A DNA stretch of 64,000 nucleotides from Trichosphaerium sp. ATCC 40318 (Eukaryota; Discosea; Flabellinia; Trichosidae). The translations under genes and the position numbers were made by a program. Below are positions 56,884 to 64,000 of this stretch, piece by piece. The notes under the pieces were generated by a model. It searched no databases, was not told the DNA's origin, and worked only from the letters and a program-made list of their open reading frames with translations. Every line of letters starts with the position of its first letter. Within the stretch, counting starts at the first letter, position 1. The DNA is taken from positions 1 to 64,000 of the forward strand of contig JALMLS010000397.1 in NCBI GenBank assembly GCA_038496445.1. Reading direction: 5' to 3'.

Positions 56884-58504
56884 GTAATGAAGTCTCATTG
56901 CTTACAATGACACGTCCAAGTGCTTTTTGTACTTAATTGTGGTAGCACTTAGTCACATTTTCTGCAGCCTTCAAGGTAACAATGTTGCTTTCGTTATTCT
57001 TGTTTTTTTGGAAATCATTCACGTCCATACCGTACACTATTTTACGTGTACTCTATTGTGACGTTATTTCACTGCGGTTTGCTGAACAACTGCTTTTTTG
57101 TATGACTTTTTCTTTAATTGGACAGCAGTCGATTATCCAGCGTGTACTAGTTTTGACAGTTTTACTTGGTTCCCTTAGGAAACAAATGGATTCCTATGGA
57201 TAGAACAAATTCCTTTTTAAGAATACAGTCTCAGTTTAGAGTACATTCACAACAAGACACAACTACTAACAACGATGGCAACATCTCCTCTTTTTTTTCG
57301 CTTGTAGCCTGATACCAATGCTCCAGGGGCACAATGGCGGATGGCGTAGAGTTTAGATATACTGTGTTGAATAACGTACTGTAGAGGGATACTCTCTTTA
57401 ACAAAATCTTGGTATGCACGTGTAAGAATCTCGTTTTGGTTTGGATCATGTGCACACGACTAGTCAGTTTTTTAATCTATACTAATGGTTACCTAGAACG
57501 CTGTTGCGGCTGCCAAGAAAGAAGATTTGTTGAATGCAACACTGGCAAAAGGTGTCACATCTCCTACTAAAAGAAAACTCGAATGTCGAAACAATAGGCG
57601 CTAATAACGCTCAGTGCTAACGAATTCGATAGATAAAAAGTACTCTTGGGTCAGTACACAATTGTTAAATAAAAAGGCTTTTGCACAAAGGCAAAAGCAG
57701 CAATTATTGCTCATTATTATAGAGGCAAACAAATGGTGCAGCGCGCATGTGATCACGAATTTGGTAGTGGTTCAAGATGGTCGGATTGTAACATGTCTGA
57801 ATAAGTTCACAACAAAAGAAAATTTGCCTATGAACTGTTAATATTTTCGTGCAACTCTTAGAAGGCGCACGTGACAGATTATAGCTTTAATGAGAAGTAT
57901 TTTACCATTGGTCGCCGTGGTTACGGAACTGAAGGCCATAGTAATGCGTGTAGCTTCTCAATAGCTAGTACTTTATCATACTGTTCACTTCTCTGCGTAA
58001 AGCTGAAGTCGTTTCGTAGCACGTGCCAACCGAGAACTTAGCTGTGATTCCAGGGTTTTTTATTTAATTCGATTTACCAAAAGTAAAAGTTATGACTGAA
58101 CATGAAAGACATTTCAGACGTTTGGTCAGAACGAACTTGACTATCAAATTGTGACCAACAAGACCAACTCAGGATAGCAAGCAGAAATCACCCTCCCACC
58201 GCACCCTTAATAATTTGGAAAACTTTTCTCAAAACTAAATTTATTTTCGAAAACTTTATTTTACATTTCGCGACCGTGTATTTTTTGTAAATAAACCACA
58301 CACGCTCGCTCTGCGCTAGAGCTATCTGTCAGGGACAGATGTGTTCCTCTCCTCCCAAGATCGTCTCCGCTGATTGATTGGCACAGGTCTGATCTAAATG
58401 ATGTTGAGATCCTAACCTTGGCATTCTACAATTTTCTAGATGTATTCGTTGTAAAAGTCAGTTACACAAGCTGTAAAAACTGTCTCGCCAAAGCCTAACA
58501 TGCA
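56884..58504. other. Long spacer with possible unresolved exons
   Basis: On the minus strand, about 57230-57462 reads SCAHDPNQNEILTRAYQDFV, then SIPLQYVIQHSISKLYAIRH, CAPGALVSGYKRKKRGDVAI to a TGA, after an acceptor CTAG. Upstream, 57480-57565 reads VTPFASVAFNKSSFLAAATA but ends in a stop at the donor, so the two cannot be joined cleanly. A plus-strand hydrophobic frame (56982-57203) is unsupported. CACGTG occurs at about 57418, 57868 and 58020. 57900-58500 looks empty. Confidence 0.35.
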
Positions 58505-59698
58505 ATGGAGCGGCTAGAATCTACAAGTTTAGACTCCATAGATGAGATAATACGCAAAGTGAGCATCTACAATAGTCTATAACAGAACTTACGCGTTTGG
58601 TAGGTCAAACTATTAGCTGCGTTTATTAAGCAGGCAAAATACATATGCGCATATACTGGGGCTGGTGTAAGGCCGTTTTATTAGATTACAGTCCGTAATA
58701 CGTTAGTAGATAAGTACAAGCGCCAATATTCCGGACTACACAGGTCCAAACGGTATATGGACTAAAAAACGCGATTTAAGCACTTTACGAGAACGTTTTG
58801 AATCAGCTCAACCAACTGTACTTTGAAGCCACTAAAACGCTTGATCACTCAATCAATAGGTAACACATAATGCGTTAGTGACACTAGAGAAGCTAGGGTA
58901 CTTGAAATTCATTATAAGCACTACAATAGGTACAATGACAAACACGAAAAACACGTGCCTTATTTTTTTTTGAAGATGGACTTCATCTTCGCTCTGGATT
59001 TCCAAGTGTAAAGGCAAGGAGTTTTTGCGAGTTTAGTACGTTACTGATGCATAAAAAGCTTGCAGAGATGCATGGGAATGCTTATCTAAGGCGTTGTGAA
59101 AAGTGTCGAATGAAACAAAAATCGAAATGTTCAATTGGTGCAAGAAACGAAGGTAGCTTGTGGAGTCATTAAGTTTGTTCTAACATTCATAACTAGACAT
59201 TCAATGCTCCTGTGGTGGTATCCTACGTATGTAATAACATCTAATTGTAGTGCTTAACCTACAGAAGAAGACAGCGTTGTACCCTTTGGTCACGATCTTC
59301 CTGAAGTTGAATTTGCTTTAGCCGGAGAGCATTCTTGGAAAGTACGTATTGTTCTTCCACAGTTTGTTGTAGTTACCTTCGTTTATTTTAGTCGGATTTT
59401 GCTCTGGTTCTTGGGACATCAATGCGTGTAGCACCTGCTAATAAGCTACCTTGCTATAGCTATAAGAAAAATAATGGGAAAATGGTTATTGTGAACCTAG
59501 AAGAAACACCTTGTGCGTTTTTGTTTATCAGCATTTTACTTGTTACTCTCTTGGTGACAATGTAATGGTACTAACTGTTATCTAGTTGATTCAGATGCTA
59601 CACTTAAGATTTCTGCTACTACAGACAGAGTAATGTCACTACTAATGGAGGAGCTCGAGAAGAACAATGATAAAAACAGTGTGTTTCACAACCTGTAA
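58505..59698 (+). CDS. Sirtuin, SIRT6/SIRT7-like (class IV)
   Basis: NAD-dependent protein deacylase. Start MERLESTSLDSIDEIIRKV. KYICAYTGAG joins, across an intron with a GTAAGG donor, to ISTSANIPDYTGPNGIW, the class IV nucleotide-binding motif (GAGIST..IPDYRGPxGxW). DGLHLRSGFP precedes LAEMHGNAYLRRCEKC, which contains the catalytic His and the first zinc Cys pair. IQCSCGGILR supplies the second Cys pair. VVPFGHDLPE, DFALVLGTSMRVAPANKLP, GKMVIVNLEETP and a C-terminal DSDATLKISATTDRVMSLLM complete the Rossmann part. The stop is TAA 59696-59698. The QN of the usual TQNVD before DGLH is not evident, perhaps because of an exon edge near 58970. Nuclear chromatin function is typical of the class. 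Confidence 0.85.
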
Positions 59699-59852
59699 TA
59701 CAAAAAACAACCTTTAGAAATACTAGGAAAGAATGTACTGAAGAGTCAGAGGTAAAACTTCAATTATGCCTTTGGTTCTGTGAATTGATGGAAATTTATT
59801 GTTGAAATACTTATGTGCTAATTAAAACGCTTGCTTTTGTCTGACCATGTAA

Positions 59853-61248
59853 TCACGCATGTATGCGGTTAATATACTCTCTCAAGGATTTAACAAACTC
59901 GACGCTACTCAAATGTAGAATCTTGGAAGGTTCTTTTTCGTAGAACGAGCACTCCACCATGCCCTCGCGTAGCAATGTATTTTGTACGAAGTTACACGTC
60001 GATGCCCACCGAGCTGGGTGAGTTACGTTAAAAGTCCAGTGAGGAGTGGACTCGTTTTCGAGAGTTGTTATCCATCTATAGAGCTGAAGTAAGTATCTCG
60101 GGTTTTCATCGTAAAGGAAAACAAAAAAAACTTAGACTATTTACCTCTTTAAGGCTTTACGGCCACTCTGTAAATCGTGGGCTTTGCAAGTTTTTAATAC
60201 CTTTAGTATCAATGTAGAACGTATGAATAATTCAGGATCACTAAAACAACAAAAGATGTAAGGAGTGATTTCCGAAAACAATTTTGGTTTTTTTTTTCAA
60301 TCATACGACACTTCAAACACGTTTTCTCGTTTCTGTTTTACACCCAGTTTGAGATGCTATAAAAAAGTCAGTTCTACATTGATTTATACTATTGGGTAAA
60401 TTTATACGTACCACAACTAGTGCTAGTACAGTAAGAACACTCGCTTTGGATTTGCCTAGGAGCTTAACCATATCTAAAAAGTAGTTGGTAAAAATAGAGC
60501 TCTAGACAAGGTCAACTCTTCATTTTGGTAAACTGGGTCAACTCGGGTTTATGCTATCAACGACGTACTGCTTGAAGGTTGGGGTATTGAAATTTTAGGT
60601 GTAGCCCAAGGCGTCTTGTTTTTTGGTTTTCCTGGATAATTATTGGTGTGAACGATATTCAACTTTGGAAGATCTGGGAGAAGACTCATCTCTAAACCTT
60701 AGTGTTAGGTAGTGAAAGCAACAAAATCATAATTACCTGGTAAAATATGCTCCTTTTGGTAAGGTGAGGGTTTAGCTCCTTTGCAAATATTTCTTTTTTT
60801 CGCTTGTGAGTCATTTTGGGTGTAGATTCGCTTACGCTTTTTCAGTACTTGAATTTGAGATAAATTGTTGGACATTAAGTTTGTGTTTTCGTCATGCCGT
60901 GAATCTGTACTTAGTAGTGCTACATGAAATAGCTCTCCGAGGTCTACAGTTGTTTAAAAACTATGAAAATAAAAACTAGCATACCCTTGCTTGGTATAAA
61001 TGCAGAGGCCTGGTCAAAAGCATCTCGTGCTGCTGTAGTCGCCAATGGACCAAACCGGAACCCCGTAGGCCTAAACAAAACGATTACGATCAAGGTCCTT
61101 TAACTAAAGAAATTTGAGAAAAGATACTTCCTTCTGACTTGTATGCAAATATTTGCTTGTACCCACATAGAAATGAACCCTCTGTCTTCATATACCAATG
61201 CTCTACATCAAAACTCAGCCACGTTTTTGTGTAATCGACTGTGTTCAT
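59853..61248 (-). CDS. Hypothetical nuclear-looking protein
   Basis: Not recognised. Phase-consistent exons read MNTVDYTKTWLSFDVEHWYM, GSFLCGYKQIFAYKSEG, then PTGFRFGPLATTAARDAFDQ with ASAFIPSK, DLGELFHVALLSTDSRHDEN, VLKKRKRIYTQNDSQAKKRN (nuclear-localisation-like), MSLLPDLPKLNIVHTNNYPG and a Ser/Pro-rich stretch. Later exons read MVKLLGKSKASVLTVLALVV, DPELFIRSTLILKVLKTCKA, YLLQLYRWITTLENESTPHW then TFNVTHPARWASTCN, and LREGMVECSFYEKEPSKILH, ending at 59853-59855. The order basic linker, helical C-terminal domain suggests a chromatin or centromere protein, but that is a guess. Introns are 40-110 nt. Confidence 0.5.
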
Positions 61249-61346
61249 GTGTTGTTGCTGTTGTTGTTGCTACATTATTTTTTTAGTATCATTTTCGGTT
61301 CACAGTTTTTGGGAACACTTTTCGATAAAATTGTGTGTTGAGTCAT

Positions 61347-61728
61347 ATGCCGCGCAGAAAGAAATGTATTCTATTTGAAGCTATTGTTCCGGGATTATTT
61401 GTTTCGAGTACGCTAAGGGCAAGTAAAGATGTCGAAAGGAACTTCCTTACCAAGTTCAGTGAACGTTAGAACGAAAAACCGCAGCGTCAAAACATAAAGA
61501 CAACAAAAAAGTGTCACATTCTAACGTTCACTGAATAGCAGAGGTCTTTTTCCAACAATCAAAGCGTAAACTTTGTTTTTTGGTTTTTTTGTCTAGGTTA
61601 CTATACAAGGACGTTGTGTGAGGGTGAGTCGAGGCGTGGCCGGTTTAACGTACGAACAGCGTCAATACTACCTCATGACGCTTGGGAGTAACAGTACCGT
61701 ACTATCGGTGTATTTACCTTCAAACTGA
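61347..61728 (+). CDS. Small hypothetical protein, two exons
   Basis: Exon 1: MPRRKKCILFEAIVPGLFVS then STLRASKDVERNF. Exon 2, after a TCTAG acceptor at about 61598: VTIQGRCVRVSRGVAGLTYE then QRQYYLMTLGSNSTVLSVYL to TGA 61726-61728. In this model no phase-0 donor was found; a phase-1 join (S then YYTRTLCEGESRRGR) is an alternative frame that also stays open briefly. The intervening 130 nt contain a perfect hairpin. It lies 100 bp from the divergent gene at 61248. Coding status is likely but the exact product is uncertain. Confidence 0.4.
61455..61535. repeat. 17-bp perfect inverted repeat with 47-nt loop
   Basis: Arm 61455-61471 is TTCAGTGAACGTTAGAA and arm 61519-61535 is its exact reverse complement. 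It lies in the predicted intron or 3' part of the small gene, so an RNA stem-loop is possible. Not flanked by any visible duplicated target site. Confidence 0.8.
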
Positions 61729-61865
61729 CCGTTAACGGACCTTTTAAAGTTATGAGGCTTCTTTCTACGTACTTGAGGTGCGCGAGTGGTTTCTATAAAG
61801 CTCGACGCTTTTTGAGCCTAAAGCAAACGATATAATTTAGTCAAAAACGCAGTTCGTGTATCATA

Positions 61866-63087
61866 ATGGCGACTCCTGTTATAATAGACACGGATCCAGG
61901 CGGTATAATCCAAGTTTAAGGTCTATGTGTTAATTTTGTGTAGTTGACGACGCTTTCGCTATACTGCTAGCATTAGCGTCTAAAGAACTCTTAGTTGTAG
62001 GAATAACAATAGTTCAAGGCAACATTGCTAATACGGCTCAAATGGCTAAAAACGCTTGTAAAATACTAGATGTGGCGAAGAAACGCGACATACCTGTAAA
62101 TTACAGCTACTACGACAATGTTTTTGATTTTTTTCTTACACCAAAGAGGTCTACGTTGGTGACTCTGTGCCTCTGGTACGTCCTAGTGGTTCAAGCGACC
62201 ACTGTGTACATGGCAAAGACGGCATGGGTGACGCAGGCACGCCAGGTTAAAAACCAAGTAACTGATGGTTTCTAGGGATACCAGAGTCATCTATAAAGCC
62301 TCAAGCCACATCAGCTGTTGATTTTATTGTTGACACTTGTGTCAATAAATACCCAAACAAAATTAGGCTGATTACAATTGGGTGCGATTTACGTTTTTTC
62401 TGTTGGATCTTACTTTACTTGTAGACCTTTTACAAACATTGCCAAGGCCTGCCAGACTTTTCCTGATCTTCCAAAATATGTAAAGGGTGTCTACAGCATG
62501 GCTGGAGCAGTTGGTTACCCTGGGAATCGCTCGCCTGCTGCTGAATGCAATGGTATTTTTTTTTTGACACATTCTTGTTTTTAACCACTACTGACTTATT
62601 AGTCCTTCTCGATCCAGAGGCTGCCAAGATAGTATTCAATAGTGGTACGACATAAAACAAGCTTTTGAAATAATCACGTGACAAACACGTGTTAGAATGG
62701 ACGATACATCTATCAGCACTAAATATTACGAATACAATTTTTTTACAAGATGAATTTTTTGAAGAACTGACAAGAGTCAACAAAGACGTTGGAGATTTTA
62801 TGAAGAAAATAAGTAACCCTTATATACAGTTTTATGTAAAGGCGTATAACAAACATGAATGGGGTTGTCATGATCCAACAGCAGTGATGACACTTTTAGA
62901 GCCAGATTTATTCACATCAAAAAAAATAACAGTTGATGTCGAAATAGAGGGTAAAGTAGCCCTTGGTGCAACTATTGGAGACTTTACAAACAGATGGGGA
63001 AGAAAAAAGAACGTTGAATTATATACTAGTGTTAACATTGAAGCATACAAGAAAGCAATGCTTCGGCGTTTTGCCAGAAAACAATAA
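61866..63087 (+). CDS. Inosine/uridine-preferring nucleoside hydrolase (IunH family)
   Basis: Hydrolyses ribonucleosides to base and ribose; used in purine/pyrimidine salvage. MATPVIIDTDPG joins across an intron to VDDAFAILLALASKELLVVG, giving the calcium-binding DTDPGxDDA motif with all three Asp. Then ITIVQGNIANTAQMAKNACK (the TVxGN block), HGKDGMGD, PQATSAVDFIVDTCVNKYPN, GPFTNIAKACQTFPDLPKYV, VYSMAGAVGYPGNRSPAAEC-type (the GGa....GN.t...EfN block), LDPEAAKIVF and the catalytic-His HDPTAVMTLLEPDLF. The C-terminus is basic and the stop is TAA 63085-63087. An intron near 62670-62695 has two CACGTG copies. All key residues look present. Confidence 0.9.
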
Positions 63088-63266
63088 AAATTTTCGAGTG
63101 GTATGAGTTGTAACCTTTTCTTTGGTTCTGTTTGCAAGTACTTAAACAAACGTAAACCTACTATCAGCCTAGCGAAAGAGTTACAATTGAAACAACATAT
63201 TTTAGTCACGTGCTAAGTCAGCAACGAAGAAATTTCTTTAAGTTTCCACTTTTGCTGAAAGCACAA

Positions 63267-64000
63267 ATGTCAGCGAATACGCAAGCAAAACTCACGCAAA
63301 GCGACGTGGATGATCTTACTTCGTCTCTAAACGCTGAATTTGGCAAATACGGCTATGAAACAAGGCCATTTCTCGTACGTAGTACAAATGACGTTTTTAG
63401 GCCCTAATACGCTATAGCTGTCGTGGTACAATGAGTTGGTGATTACTAAGCCACAAGGAGACAAATATGTTCTTAATCCTTCCAATGCGCTTGCATTTTG
63501 CGTTGCTAGTAACCACGCTATGTTTGACAACTTTAAAAAGTGGTACAGACAAAAAGTTAAAGTTGAAGGAGCAGACGTTCGCAAAACGTCCGCAATCGAT
63601 CTATGTACCAAGGACCACATGAACATGGTCGCATCTAGCGTATTGGCGAAACATAACAAGGACATTAAAATACTCTACGACTCTGATATTGGTCCCAATA
63701 GGCGCCCATTGGTGTGTTAAGTATTCAACATGCGTGTTAATGTCTATCTAAGGTTTTGGTCCAAACAGCCGGTCACGTATCAGGATTGGCGCGATATTAC
63801 CAACAGGATGATGTAAAGAATCCGCCAGAGATGTGGAAGACCAAGAAAGTCTATGGTTCATCAGTACACGCTAAATATGGAGGTAACAAAATAGAAAGTT
63901 ATTTCCATGCACCAGTTTTTTTACTTAGTTTATGTCAACAAAGGTTGGTTTGCATTTCGTGCTGTGATCATATTGCCTTCAGTAACAGCATCTATAAATA
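63267..64000 (+). CDS. MMACHC: MMACHC-like cobalamin-processing protein (partial at window end)
   Basis: MMACHC (CblC) binds incoming cobalamin, removes its upper ligand and passes it to methionine synthase and methylmalonyl-CoA mutase. Start MSANTQAKLTQSDVDDLTSS. Conserved blocks: FGKYGYETRPFLV, SWYNELVITKPQGDK, NALAFCVASNHAMFDNFKKW, DLCTKDHMNMVASS, YDSDIGPNRRPLVLVQTAGH then VSGLARYYQQDDV, VYGSSVHAKYGGWFAFRAVI and ILPSV. [23 protein letters not shown] of animal MMACHC is the clear match. The NRRP and HxxxGWFAxR segments are intact. The first intron begins GTACG. The gene continues past 64000. Its presence implies B12 use by the host. Confidence 0.88.

Noticed and set aside
57231-57455. Minus-strand frame MHMIQTKTRFLHVHTK as a gene
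   Set aside because: A neighbouring frame over the same bases looks more coding (SCAHDPNQNEIL), and neither could be connected to an upstream exon.
62868-63209. 113-codon minus-strand frame
   Set aside because: Antisense of the last exon of the nucleoside hydrolase, whose motifs are unambiguous.
1-64000. tRNA or rRNA genes
   Set aside because: I looked for T-loop GTTCRA-type sequences with matching acceptor stems and found none convincing; a covariance-model scan would settle it.

Overview
The window is nuclear DNA of a compact, AT-rich, intron-rich eukaryote. Genes sit about 1-2 kb apart on both strands. Nearly all are cut by many short GT-AG introns, mostly about 40-100 nt and often opening with GTAC or GTAA. 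The conserved proteins are eukaryotic: exportin-4, CPSF30/Yth1, MAK16, p47/UBX, SPC25, TANGO2, a SIRT6/7-type sirtuin, a PPR protein and MMACHC. Carotenoid oxygenase, questin-oxidase-like, IunH and T4-Rnl1-like genes, together with an F-box/LRR family, fit a unicellular alga or other protist. I cannot name the lineage. Gene models were built by hand from homology and splice-phase logic, so exon edges are approximate. No tRNA, rRNA, CRISPR array or complete transposon was seen.

Layout. 0-7.2 kb: a secreted pepsin-like protein that lacks its first catalytic Asp, head-to-head with exportin-4. 7.5-8.8 kb: a frameshifted secreted-protein gene whose intact paralogue lies inverted at 49.3-50.6 kb. 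10-20 kb: a small unknown gene, TANGO2 and an IAH1-type esterase (head-to-head), an unknown gene, a short-chain dehydrogenase with an altered active site, a three-finger CPSF30 and a questin-oxidase-like gene. 20-28 kb: a protein of about six tandem DWY...YPExxW modules, an SH3 protein with a long Lys/Ser-rich tail, a small SHOCT-like protein and MAK16. 28-35 kb: F-box/LRR genes on both sides of a carotenoid oxygenase. 35.8-43.3 kb: a surface-protein block with a beta-rich/GCC2-GCC3 single-pass receptor, an Asp/Tyr/His/Arg-rich ORF and a Thr/Pro-stalk protein. 44-48 kb: p47, SPC25 and a DUF84 (ITPase/XTPase) protein. 49-52 kb: the inverted paralogue and another F-box/LRR gene. 52.8-64 kb: an Rnl1-like RNA ligase head-to-head with a rhodanese-methyltransferase fusion, a mitochondrial-type PPR gene, a sirtuin, two unknown genes, a nucleoside hydrolase and MMACHC, which runs off the window.

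The genes do not form a single pathway. The housekeeping genes are ordinary. The accessory signal comes from three sources: F-box/LRR proteins with an almost invariant GVHTI face, secreted or surface proteins with Thr/Pro stalks, and a six-base palindrome, CACGTG, that recurs far more often than base composition predicts, mostly in introns and spacers. Several neighbouring genes are divergent pairs with start codons only 100-340 bp apart.
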